Source of the DNA: Achromobacter sp. RTa
GTDB lineage: Bacteria > Pseudomonadota > Gammaproteobacteria > Burkholderiales > Burkholderiaceae_B
Direction: 5' to 3'
Length of the DNA stretch: 64,000 nt
NCBI RefSeq assembly: GCF_000757485.1
Contig: NZ_JPYO01000046.1
Coordinates: 159,257-223,256, forward strand
In this document: positions 26,808 to 34,467 of the stretch, one piece after another
How positions within the stretch are numbered: position 1 is the stretch's first letter
Layout of the letters: each line of letters starts with the position of its first letter
Position numbers and translations under genes: made by a program
Notes under the pieces: model-generated
What the model saw: the letters and a program-made list of their open reading frames with translations, nothing else
Database searches by the model: none
Told to the model about the DNA's origin: nothing

Positions 26808-27001
26808 CGCATCGCTCCTCTAGGGAACAAAAGATAGAAAAACAACGTTCTGACGCCATGCGCGCGGGTTCGCTTCGAGAGGGCAAGCGACAAGCGGCAT
26901 CGACAAATTTAGGCTCGAAAGCAGGCGTATGCAAGGGCTGCATGCGCGCGCCGCCGCGCCCCGCGGCCGCGATTTACCTCGTCGGAATGATTGGTGTAGA
27001 G

Positions 27002-27035
27002 TTTCATTAAATAAAATTGAGTTTATTAAATGAAA
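27002..27035. promoter_or_regulatory. 34-bp AT-rich palindrome (15-4-15), candidate IclR operator before the MmgE/PrpD gene
   Basis: TTTCATTAAATAAAA (27002-27016), a 4-bp centre, then GTTTATTAAATGAAA. The arms match by inversion at 13 of 15 positions. The same 15-4-15 layout with a related sequence lies at 29195-29228 beside the IclR gene, and the left arm recurs exactly at 36881-36895. It abuts the start codon at 27039, so bound protein would block transcription or early elongation. Confidence 0.6.
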
Positions 27036-27038
27036 TAA

Positions 27039-28424
27039 ATGATCATGAGCGATTTCCCTGAAGCCACACTTGTCGACCATCTTTCCTGCCTGCGCCGGCA
27101 GCCCATCGTCCCGAGCACGCGCGAGCGGCTGGCCCAGGCTTTGCTGGACTGGTTCACGGCGGGCTGGTCCGCTAGCCAGACCCCCGCGGCGGAGCGGTAC
27201 CGTCGCGTGGCCGAAGACTGCCACCCCGGCCGCGGCGCGGCGCCGGTGTTCGGCCATACGGCCATGAACGCCAACGGCGCCGCCTTCGCCAATGCCGCCA
27301 TCGCGCATATCCGCGAGATCGACGACGCGCATCGCGCCGCCATGCTGCATCCGGGCGTGGTGTCCATCACGCCGGTGCTGGCCTTGGCGGCAGCCGGCGC
27401 ATTGACCCAGCGCCAGGTCGCCGACGCGGTCATCGCGGGCTATGAAGTTTGCTTGCGGGTAGGCGAGGCGTTGGGAGCGGGGCATGCGGCCGGCTTTCAT
27501 GCCACCGCGACGGCGGGGGGCACCGGCGCTGCAGCGGCCGCGGGCGTGGCGCTGGGCCTGCAAGCCGGGCAACTGCATCACGCGCTGGGCATCGGCGCCA
27601 CGCAGGCCGCGGGCTTGTGGCAATTGGTGGACGACGGCGCACATGAAGCCAAGTCGCTGCATCCGGCCTTCGCCGTGCGCAACGGGATGGCGGCGGCCTA
27701 TGCGGCGCGCGCGGGCCTGCCCGGGGCGCGCCGCTATGTTACGGGGGCACGCGGGCTGTACCGGCTGCTGGGCGGAGACGGCCCGCTGGACGCGCTGGAC
27801 GGCGGCCTGGACGCGCCGGAACGGCTGAATACCGCCACCATCAAGGCCTGGCCTTGTTGCGCCCAGCTATTCACGCCGCTAGACGCGATCCGTGACCTGC
27901 TGGAGGCCCACGGCACGGCGCCGGACGAAATCGAGTCGGTGGACGTGGAGATTTTCACGCACGCGCTCAAGATCGCGGGCGTGGACTGGCCCGCCAAGCC
28001 GGCCGAAACCTGCTTTAGCCTGCGCTACGTGGCCGCGCGCCTGCTGCTGTCCGGCAAGCTGGGCATCGAGGACATGGAGGCTCCCGACCTGCAGGCGGAC
28101 GAACTGCTGGCCATGGCGCGGCGCATCAAGGTGCGGACCAGCGAGGAATTCCAACGGGAATTTCCGCGGCTGCGCCCCTGCCGCGTCACGCTGGCGCTGA
28201 AGAACGGCCGCAGGCTCGAAGCGCTGAGAAAGCTGCGCCGGGGCGATCCGGAAGACCCCTACACCTGGACCGGGTTGCAGGCGCGCATGCGCGCGTTCGC
28301 GCCCATGATGGACGACGCTTCGGCCGCGGCCATCGTGGCCTGGTGCGAACGCTTTACCGACGCGGGGCAGGACGGCGAGGCCTGCGCGCCGCCGCCGGCG
28401 CTGTTCGGCCCCGCAAGGCGGTAA
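27039..28424 (+). CDS. MmgE/PrpD family protein (epimerase/dehydratase fold)
   Basis: 461 residues (ATG 27039, or ATG 27045; neither has a clear ribosome site). MmgE/PrpD marks include NGAAFANAAIAHIREIDDAHRAAMLHPG, GYEVCLRVGEALGAGHAAGFHATATAGGTGAAAAAGVALGL, and DGAHEAKSLHPAFAVRNGMAAAYAARAG. The family includes 2-methylcitrate dehydratase, cis-aconitate decarboxylase and iminodisuccinate epimerase. No other methylcitrate-cycle gene is nearby, so PrpD itself is unlikely. The shared operator with the lyase operon downstream makes an epimerase role plausible. A 9-bp hairpin follows its stop. Confidence 0.88.
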   Translation: MIMSDFPEATLVDHLSCLRRQPIVPSTRERLAQALLDWFTAGWSASQTPAAERYRRVAEDCHPGRGAAPVFGHTAMNANGAAFANAAIAHIREIDDAHRAAMLHPGVVSITPVLALAAAGALTQRQVADAVIAGYEVCLRVGEALGAGHAAGFHATATAGGTGAAAAAGVALGLQAGQLHHALGIGATQAAGLWQLVDDGAHEAKSLHPAFAVRNGMAAAYAARAGLPGARRYVTGARGLYRLLGGDGPLDALDGGLDAPERLNTATIKAWPCCAQLFTPLDAIRDLLEAHGTAPDEIESVDVEIFTHALKIAGVDWPAKPAETCFSLRYVAARLLLSGKLGIEDMEAPDLQADELLAMARRIKVRTSEEFQREFPRLRPCRVTLALKNGRRLEALRKLRRGDPEDPYTWTGLQARMRAFAPMMDDASAAAIVAWCERFTDAGQDGEACAPPPALFGPARR

Positions 28425-28447
28425 CTGAGGCCGTGCCGCGGCCTCAG
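28425..28447. terminator. Hairpin between convergent MmgE/PrpD and IclR genes
   Basis: CTGAGGCCG (28425-28433), loop TGCCG, CGGCCTCAG (28439-28447): a perfect 9-bp stem directly after the PrpD stop and overlapping the IclR stop codon. It lacks a T-run, so it is a probable but weak bidirectional terminator. Confidence 0.5.
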
Positions 28448-29172
28448 GAACAGGCCTTCGGCGTCCAGGCCGCGGGCGGGGCGGTGCGGAACCCCTGCTG
28501 CGCGAGCTCGTGGCGCGCGATCTCCACGGCCTTGCGCTGCGCGGCCTCGTTGTGGCGCGAGGCCAGGCCCAGCACCACCAGCGCGCCGACGAAGGTGTCG
28601 TCGCCGTCGAAGACCGGGACGGCCACCGACGCCATCTCGGCCACTCGCTCCGAGCGCGTCATGGCATAGCCTTTTTCATGGATGTCGCGTTCCAGCGGCG
28701 TCGAACCGCCGGTGTAGGCGCGTAGCACGTGCGCCGACGAGCCGCCGTCCTTCAGGCTGATCCGCTTGCCCACTTCCACATGATGGCGCACTTCCTTGGA
28801 GGTGTTCTCGCGGTACAGGCAGATGCGGTCGTCGCCACTGCGCACGTAGACCGCCACGGTTTCGCCGGTCTGTTCCATGACGTTGCGCAGCACCGGCTGC
28901 AGGCGCGAACCGAGGTCGAAGGTGTCGCGATACAGCATGCCCATATGCAACAGCGCCGGTCCCAGCGCGTAGGTGCTGCTGTCGTAGCGATGAATCATGC
29001 GCGCCTTGGTGAACACGCCCAGCAGGCGCAGCAGAGTGGCTTTGTCCAGGCCGGTGCGGTCGGCCAGGTCGCGCAGCGACAGGCGCAGGCTGTCCTCGCT
29101 GAAGCACTCCAGGATGGAGATGCCGCGTTCGAGCACGCCGGCGGGCGGCTTAGGGGATTTCTCGCTTGACAC
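28444..29172 (-). CDS. IclR-family transcriptional regulator
   Basis: 242 residues, starting at GTG 29172 (preceded by AGGAAACC). N-terminal winged helix: VLERGISILECFSEDSLRLSLRDLADRTGLDKATLLRLLGVFTKARMI (about 12-60), followed by a GAF-like effector domain with SLKDGGSSAHVLRAY and the usual DTFVGALVVLGLASR. It lies between the MmgE/PrpD gene, which it faces, and the dehydrogenase operon, from which it diverges. A 34-bp palindrome 22 bp upstream of its start is the likely autoregulatory and operon control site. Confidence 0.93.
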   Translation of the reverse strand: MSSEKSPKPPAGVLERGISILECFSEDSLRLSLRDLADRTGLDKATLLRLLGVFTKARMIHRYDSSTYALGPALLHMGMLYRDTFDLGSRLQPVLRNVMEQTGETVAVYVRSGDDRICLYRENTSKEVRHHVEVGKRISLKDGGSSAHVLRAYTGGSTPLERDIHEKGYAMTRSERVAEMASVAVPVFDGDDTFVGALVVLGLASRHNEAAQRKAVEIARHELAQQGFRTAPPAAWTPKACS

Positions 29173-29194
29173 GGTTTCCTATGCTTCCTTATAG

Positions 29195-29228
29195 TTTCGA
29201 TGAATAAAACATATTTTAATCAATGAAA
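29195..29228. promoter_or_regulatory. 34-bp AT-rich palindrome (15-4-15), candidate IclR operator in the divergent promoter region
   Basis: TTTCGATGAATAAAA (29195-29209), CATA, then TTTTAATCAATGAAA (29214-29228); the arms match by inversion at 12 of 15 positions. On the minus strand the first arm reads TTTCATTGATTAAAA, close to the arm at 27002-27016. It sits between the IclR gene and the dehydrogenase gene starting at 29329. Confidence 0.6.
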
Positions 29229-29328
29229 TGAAAGGCGACTACCGGACCAGGGACTTCCGCCTTCATTCACCAGGAGACCAGCATTGCGCGGATAGGGAGC
29301 AGGGCCCGGCCGCGCGATCCACAGCATT

Positions 29329-30774
29329 ATGCCCAATCAGATCGATGCATTCCTGGCGTCCCTGGCCGCGATCGTCGGCCAGGACCATGTCTTGACGGGG
29401 GTGGCGGACACTGCCCGCTACACGGCGGACTGGCGCCGCAATTTCCCCGGCGCCGCGCTAGCGGTGGCGCGTCCGGCCGGCACGGAACAGGTGTCCCGCG
29501 TGGTGGCGCTGTGCGCACGCCATGGCGTGGCGGTGGTGCCGCAGGGCGGCAATACCGGGCTGGTCGGCGGGTCCACGCCCGACGCGTCGGGCCGCGAACT
29601 GGTGCTCAGCCTGGACCGTATGACGGCGGTGCGGCGCGTGGACGCGCTGGACAACAGCATCACGCTGGAGGCGGGCTGCACGGTCCTGGCTGCGCAGCAG
29701 GCGGCCGCCGCGGCCGGCAGGCTGTTCGCCTTGTCCCTGGCCTCGGAGGGCAGCGCCACGGTGGGCGGCGTGGTGTCCACCAACGCTGGCGGCGAGCAGG
29801 TGCTGCGCTACGGCAATACGCGCGACCTCACGCTGGGCCTGGAAGTGGTGCTGGCCGATGGCAGCGTGCTGGAACAGTTGGGCACGCTGCGCAAGGACAA
29901 CACCGGCTACGACCTCAAGCAGTTATTCATCGGCGCGGAAGGGACACTGGGTGTGGTCACGGCGGCGTCGTTCAAGCTGTGCGCGCAGCCCGCCAAAGTG
30001 GTCACCGCCTGGGTCGCGGTGCCCACGCCGCAGGCGGCGGTGGACCTGCTGGCGCGCCTGACCGGCGCCGTGGGCGAGCGCGTCACCGCGTTCGAGCTTA
30101 TCGGCCGCCAGACGCTGGTCCAGGTGCTGGCGCATCCGCTGGACGGCATGCGCAATCCGCTCGGCACGGATACGCCCTGGTCGGTGCTGTTCGACGTCTC
30201 GGAAACCTCGGCGCAGATGGATCCCGAGCCCGTGGTGCATGCCGTGCTGGAAGCCGCCATGGAGGCGGGCGCGGTCACGGACGCGGCGATTGCCGCTTCC
30301 GGCCGCCAGGCGCACGAACTTTGGGCGCTGCGCGAGCACGTGCCGGAGGCCCAGCGGCTGGACGGCCCGTCCATCAAACACGACATTTCCGTCGCGGTGT
30401 CGCGCGTTCCCGAATTCATCGCCGCGGCGGGCGCCGCGCTGGAGGCCTTGATGCCCGGCATCCGGATCGTGTGCTTCGGACACGTGGGCGACGGCAACCT
30501 TCATTACAACCAGAGCAAGCCGGCCGGCATGGACGATGCCGCCTTCCGGGCGCGGGAGGACGCGGTGCACGACGTGGTGCATGGCGTGGCCGCGCGCCTA
30601 GGGGGATCGATTTCCGCCGAGCACGGCATCGGCCGGCTCAAGCAGCAAGCCTTCCTGCAGTTCAAACCCGCCGTGTCCTTGGAGGTCATGCAGCGCATCA
30701 AGCATGCGCTGGACCCCCGCGGCACTTTCAACCCGGGCCGCCTGTTGCCGCGTCCCGTCCACCAGCCTTCCTAA
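29329..30774 (+). CDS. FAD-linked D-2-hydroxyacid dehydrogenase (GlcD / D2HGDH-like)
   Basis: 481 residues with an N-terminal FAD-binding-4 (PCMH) domain and a C-terminal FAD-oxidase domain. Typical strings are VAVVPQGGNTGLVGGSTPD (about 65-83), GSATVGGVVSTNAGGEQVLRYGNTRDL and LKQLFIGAEGTLGVVT. Near the C-terminus are the metal-binding histidines of GHVGDGNLHYN and the SAEHGIGRLK motif. It oxidises a D-2-hydroxyacid such as D-lactate, D-malate or D-2-hydroxyglutarate with electron transfer to quinone or a flavoprotein. It is the first gene of the six-gene plus-strand run, 19 nt before the lyase. Confidence 0.92.
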   Translation: MPNQIDAFLASLAAIVGQDHVLTGVADTARYTADWRRNFPGAALAVARPAGTEQVSRVVALCARHGVAVVPQGGNTGLVGGSTPDASGRELVLSLDRMTAVRRVDALDNSITLEAGCTVLAAQQAAAAAGRLFALSLASEGSATVGGVVSTNAGGEQVLRYGNTRDLTLGLEVVLADGSVLEQLGTLRKDNTGYDLKQLFIGAEGTLGVVTAASFKLCAQPAKVVTAWVAVPTPQAAVDLLARLTGAVGERVTAFELIGRQTLVQVLAHPLDGMRNPLGTDTPWSVLFDVSETSAQMDPEPVVHAVLEAAMEAGAVTDAAIAASGRQAHELWALREHVPEAQRLDGPSIKHDISVAVSRVPEFIAAAGAALEALMPGIRIVCFGHVGDGNLHYNQSKPAGMDDAAFRAREDAVHDVVHGVAARLGGSISAEHGIGRLKQQAFLQFKPAVSLEVMQRIKHALDPRGTFNPGRLLPRPVHQPS

Positions 30775-30793
30775 TCTTCCAGGATCCCGCCTC

Positions 30794-32158
30794 ATGTCCG
30801 TTTCCGTTTTCGATATGCAATCGCTCCAGCACCTGTGGAGCACCGATGAGCTGCGCGCCATTTTTTCCGAGGAAAATCGCATCCAGAAATGGCTGGATTT
30901 CGAGGGGGCGCTGGCCGAGGCGCAGGCCGAGCTGGGCATCATTCCCGCCGAGGCGGCCCGCGAAATCCGCGCCCAGGCGCAGGCCGGCAACATCGACATC
31001 ACCCAGATGTCGGCGGAAATCCGCCGCATCAAGCATTCGCTGGTGCCGGCGCTCAAACAATTGCAGGCACGCTGCGGCGAAGACCACGGCGAATGGCTGC
31101 ACTACGGCGCCACGACCCAGGACGTGGTCGACACTGGCGTCACGCTGCAGCTCAAGGAGGTGCACGCCGTGATCCTGCGCGACGTGGCGGCCGTGGGCCA
31201 GGAGCTGGCGCGGCTGGCCCAGGCGCATCGGGACACGCCCATGGCGGGGCGCACCCACGGGGTGCAGGCCTTGCCCATCACCTTCGGCCACAAGTGCGCC
31301 GTGTGGCTGGACGAACTGTCGCGCCATCACGAGCGGCTCAAAGAGTGCGAGCCGCGCGTGCTGGTGGGCATGGTAGTGGGCGCCGTCGGCAGCCAGGCGT
31401 CGCTGGGCGAACAGGCCGAAGAGGTGGAGCGCCGCACGCTCGCCAAGCTCGGACTGGCCGCGCCGTCCATCAGTTGGGCCCCCGCGCGCGACCGCTTCAC
31501 GGAATACGCGCTATTGCTGGCGATGCTGGGCGCCACCTTGTCCAAGATCGGCAACGAGCTTTTCAATATGCAGCGGAATGAATTCGCCGAGGTGGAAGAG
31601 GCGTTCTCGGCGGGCAAACTGGGCTCTTCGACCATGCCGCACAAGCGCAACCCGACTTCGGCCGAGAACCTGGCGGGCCTGTGCCGGCCGCTGCGCGCCA
31701 GCGCCGCGCTGATGCTGGAAGGCATGGTGCAGGAAGGCGAGCGCGACGGCATCGCCTGGAAGATCGAATGGAAGGCGCTGCCCGAATGCTGCCTGATCGC
31801 CGGCGCCATGCTGTTCCAGGCGAAGAACCTGCTGGCCGGGCTGCGGGTGGACGCCGAGGCCATGGCGCAGAACCTAGACCGCATGCGCGGCTATCTGCTG
31901 TCCGAACACGTGATGCTGGAGCTGTCGGAGCGCGTGGGCAAGCAGACCGCGCACGAATGGATCTACGAAGCGTCCATGCACGGCATCACCAACAAACTCG
32001 ATTTCGCCCAGGCGCTGCGTCAGCACAAGGACCTGGCCAGCCTGCTGGGCGAAGACGAGATCCAGCGCCTGACCGATCCGGCGGGCTACCTGGGGCAGTG
32101 CGCCGCCTCGGTCGACCGGGTGGTGACAACGCAGCGAGCCGCCTGGCTGGGCGCCTGA
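30794..32158 (+). CDS. Class-II fumarase/aspartase superfamily lyase (adenylosuccinate-lyase-like)
   Basis: 454 residues from ATG 30794 (MSVSVFDMQS). The superfamily signature GSSTMPHKRNP (about 278-288) carries the catalytic-loop serine, and HYGATTQDVVDTG and GRTHGVQALPITFG are the other two conserved regions. An ADSL_C-type C-terminal domain is present. The organism's purine gene purB is normally elsewhere, and the context here is catabolic. Superfamily members cleave C-N bonds to give fumarate; aminopolycarboxylate lyases (iminodisuccinate, EDDS) and carboxymuconate cycloisomerase share this signature. I favour a C-N lyase because an MmgE/PrpD protein is in the same predicted regulon. Confidence 0.88.
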   Translation: MSVSVFDMQSLQHLWSTDELRAIFSEENRIQKWLDFEGALAEAQAELGIIPAEAAREIRAQAQAGNIDITQMSAEIRRIKHSLVPALKQLQARCGEDHGEWLHYGATTQDVVDTGVTLQLKEVHAVILRDVAAVGQELARLAQAHRDTPMAGRTHGVQALPITFGHKCAVWLDELSRHHERLKECEPRVLVGMVVGAVGSQASLGEQAEEVERRTLAKLGLAAPSISWAPARDRFTEYALLLAMLGATLSKIGNELFNMQRNEFAEVEEAFSAGKLGSSTMPHKRNPTSAENLAGLCRPLRASAALMLEGMVQEGERDGIAWKIEWKALPECCLIAGAMLFQAKNLLAGLRVDAEAMAQNLDRMRGYLLSEHVMLELSERVGKQTAHEWIYEASMHGITNKLDFAQALRQHKDLASLLGEDEIQRLTDPAGYLGQCAASVDRVVTTQRAAWLGA

Positions 32159-32200
32159 GGGCGGCGGCCGGCATACGAAAAACGACAGGAGACAAACACC

Positions 32201-33205
32201 ATGCGCATTTCTTCCCCTAGCCCTCGCGGCAGGCGCCGCGCCCTGCGCGCCGCCCTGGCCGCGGCGCTGTCCATGACGGCCCTGGCCGGCGGCGCCGCCA
32301 GCGCCGCCTATCCCGAGCGTCCCATCACGTTGGTGGTCGGTTTTCCGCCGGGCGGTGGAGGCGACCTGTATGGGCGGCTGATCGCGACGGCCATGGGCAA
32401 GACCATCGGCCAGACCGTCATCGTCGAGAACCGGCCCGGGGCCGGCGGCAACATCGCGGCCGGCCTGGTCGCCAAGGCCGCGCCGGACGGCTACACCGTG
32501 CTGCTGGCGATGAGCGGCAACCTGGCGGTGTCGCCGGCGCTCAAGCCCCAAACCCTGCCGTACAAGGTACCGGACGACTTCGCGCCGGTGGGGCTCATCC
32601 TGGAAGCGCCGCACGGCCTGTTCGTGGCGACCCAGTCGCGCTTCAAGACGGCGCAGGAAGTGATCGACGCGTCGCGACAAAAGGAACTGACCTTCGCTTC
32701 GACCGGCACCGGGGCGGCCGCCCATATCGGCATGGAAACCATCAAGGAACTGGGGCACCTGAAGCTGCTGCACGTGCCCTACAAAGGGTCCGGTCCCGCC
32801 ATCACGGACATGATAGGCGGGCAGGTGGACATGTTCTTCGCCACCGCCTCGCCGCTGGTGCCGCAGGTGCAGCAAGGCCAGTTGCGCGTGCTGGCCCTGA
32901 CCGGCAGCCAGCGCAGCCCCGTATTGCCGAACGTGCCGACCTTCAAGGAGCTGGGTATCAATATGACGATGACCCAGTGGTACGGGCTGGCCGCGCCGGC
33001 CGGCACGCCGCCCGAAGTATTGAAGGTGCTGTCCGACAACCTGTCGCGCGCGCTGAAGGATCCCGCCGTGCAGAACACCATCCGCAAGGACGCCGCGATG
33101 GAGCGCGACCTGCCGCTGGACCAGTTCAGGCAGTACATTGAGGAAGACATCGCCAACTACCGCAAAGCCGCCACGCCCGGCCTGCTGAAGCAAATCGGCC
33201 AGTAG
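32201..33205 (+). CDS. Tripartite tricarboxylate transporter receptor (Bug/TctC family)
   Basis: 334 residues with a Sec signal (RRRALRAALAAALSMTALAGGAASA, cleaved near residue 37). Bug motifs: YPERPITLVVGFPPGGGGDLYGRL, QTVIVENRPGAGGNIAAGLVAKAAPDGYT, LTFASTGTGAAAHIGMETI and LPNVPTFKELGI. It binds a small, usually carboxylated ligand in the periplasm. No TctAB genes accompany it, as is usual for Bug proteins. It lies inside the catabolic operon, 42 nt after the lyase gene, so its ligand is probably the pathway substrate. Confidence 0.93.
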   Translation: MRISSPSPRGRRRALRAALAAALSMTALAGGAASAAYPERPITLVVGFPPGGGGDLYGRLIATAMGKTIGQTVIVENRPGAGGNIAAGLVAKAAPDGYTVLLAMSGNLAVSPALKPQTLPYKVPDDFAPVGLILEAPHGLFVATQSRFKTAQEVIDASRQKELTFASTGTGAAAHIGMETIKELGHLKLLHVPYKGSGPAITDMIGGQVDMFFATASPLVPQVQQGQLRVLALTGSQRSPVLPNVPTFKELGINMTMTQWYGLAAPAGTPPEVLKVLSDNLSRALKDPAVQNTIRKDAAMERDLPLDQFRQYIEEDIANYRKAATPGLLKQIGQ

Positions 33206-33244
33206 CAAGTCCTTCCTTTTCCCGAAATTCCCGGAGATTTCCTC

Positions 33245-33586
33245 ATGCTGCAGAATTGGACCGAGACGCTCGCCAACAACCGCAAGGCCGGCGAGCAACT
33301 GGGCAAGCACAACCCGCAATTGCTGACCGCGTTCCGCGCGCTGAACCAGGCGCAAGGCGCCACCGGCACGCTAGACGCCAAGACGCGCGAACTCATCGCA
33401 CTGGCCGTGGCCGTCACGACGCGCTGCGACGGCTGCATCGCGGCGCATGCCGACGCCGCCCGCAAGGCCGGCGTGACCGAAGCCGAACTGAGCGAAGCGC
33501 TGGCCACCGCCATCGCGCTGAACGCCGGGGCGGCCTATGTCTACTCGCTGCGCGCGATGGACGCGCTGTCGGCCTCACAGGCTTGA
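33245..33586 (+). CDS. Carboxymuconolactone decarboxylase / AhpD-like protein
   Basis: 113 residues. The AhpD-type active site CDGCIAAHADAA has the redox CxxC pair and the downstream histidine (residues about 60-67), preceded by KTRELIALAVAVTTR. This composition marks a thiol peroxidase-like AhpD homologue rather than the true decarboxylase PcaC, which lacks the cysteines. It is cytoplasmic. It lies 13 nt before the sulfurtransferase gene, so a thiol or persulfide-related role is conceivable. Confidence 0.88.
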   Translation: MLQNWTETLANNRKAGEQLGKHNPQLLTAFRALNQAQGATGTLDAKTRELIALAVAVTTRCDGCIAAHADAARKAGVTEAELSEALATAIALNAGAAYVYSLRAMDALSASQA

Positions 33587-33599
33587 AGGGAGGGCGCTC

Positions 33600-34463
33600 A
33601 TGTACACCACCCTGATCGATGCGGAACACCTGGCCCGCGCGCTGGCAGGTCCGGGGCAGGACAGCGTGCTGGTCTTGGACTGCGGGTTCGACTTGACCGA
33701 TCCCGAAGCGGGACGGCGCCAGTACGAGGCCGGCCACATTCCCGGCGCAGCCTACGTGCACCTGGACGAGACGCTCAGCGGCCCCAAGACCGGCATGAAC
33801 GGACGCCATCCACTGCCGGACCGCGAGGCATTCGCGGCAGCGCTGGCGGCGCTGGGCGCCAACCGCGACACGCAGATCGTCGCCTACGACAACGCTGGCG
33901 GCATGTACGCCGCGCGCCTGTGGTGGCTGCTGCGCTGGATCGGTCACGATGCCGTGGCCGTGCTGGACGGAGGCATGGGCGCTTGGAAGGCCGCAGGCCA
34001 GCCGCTGTCCACGGAACCACCGGCGCCGCGCGCGCCCGGCGACCTTGCGGCGCGCGCCGGCCGCCAGCGCACGCTGACGTATGCCGAAATGCGCGAAGCC
34101 CTGGAGTCGGGCGGCCGTGTGGTGCTGGACGCCCGCGCGCCCGACCGCTACCGCGGCGAGAACGAAACGCTGGACAAGGTGGGCGGCCATATTCCGGGCG
34201 CGCGCAACCGGTTCTTCCGCGACAATCTGGGTGCCGACGGACGTTTCCTGTCCGCGGAGCAATTGCGCCAGGCGTTCACGGAGCGCATGGACGGCCGCGC
34301 GCCCGACGCCGTGGTCAACCAGTGCGGCTCTGGCGTCACGGCCTGCCACAATCTGCTCGCCATGGAGATCGCCGGCCTGGCCGGCGCGGCCCTGTATCCC
34401 GGCTCGTGGAGCGAATGGAGCGCCCAGCCGGGTGCGCCGGTCGCCGCGGGTCCTGACGCCTAG
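33600..34463 (+). CDS. 3-mercaptopyruvate/thiosulfate sulfurtransferase (two rhodanese domains)
   Basis: 287 residues from ATG 33600 (MYTTLIDAEH; SD GGGAGG). Two rhodanese domains are present: the inactive N-terminal one with EAGHIPGAAYVHLDE and the C-terminal one with GGHIPGARN. The active loop CGSGVTA (Cys 242) is the mercaptopyruvate sulfurtransferase form rather than the CRxGx[RK] loop of rhodanese. It transfers sulfur from a mercaptopyruvate-like donor to a thiol or cyanide. It lies 4 nt before the molybdoenzyme gene; sulfurtransferases can also sulfurate molybdenum cofactors, though DMSO-reductase-family enzymes use a dedicated FdhD-type protein. Confidence 0.92.
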   Translation: MYTTLIDAEHLARALAGPGQDSVLVLDCGFDLTDPEAGRRQYEAGHIPGAAYVHLDETLSGPKTGMNGRHPLPDREAFAAALAALGANRDTQIVAYDNAGGMYAARLWWLLRWIGHDAVAVLDGGMGAWKAAGQPLSTEPPAPRAPGDLAARAGRQRTLTYAEMREALESGGRVVLDARAPDRYRGENETLDKVGGHIPGARNRFFRDNLGADGRFLSAEQLRQAFTERMDGRAPDAVVNQCGSGVTACHNLLAMEIAGLAGAALYPGSWSEWSAQPGAPVAAGPDA

Positions 34464-34467
34464 CAAC

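Noticed and set aside
24807-26837. 676-codon plus-strand frame over the amidase gene
   Set aside because: It is a second frame of the amidase gene; its product is Arg/Gly/Ala-rich without any family motif.
28020-28430. MmgE/PrpD gene as true 2-methylcitrate dehydratase prpD
   Set aside because: No prpB, prpC or acnD homologue is nearby, and the regulator is IclR-type rather than PrpR.
30794-32158. Lyase gene as housekeeping purB or as pcaB
   Set aside because: The setting is catabolic with no purine genes, and the AhpD-like neighbour has a CxxC site unlike PcaC; neither assignment is supported by context.
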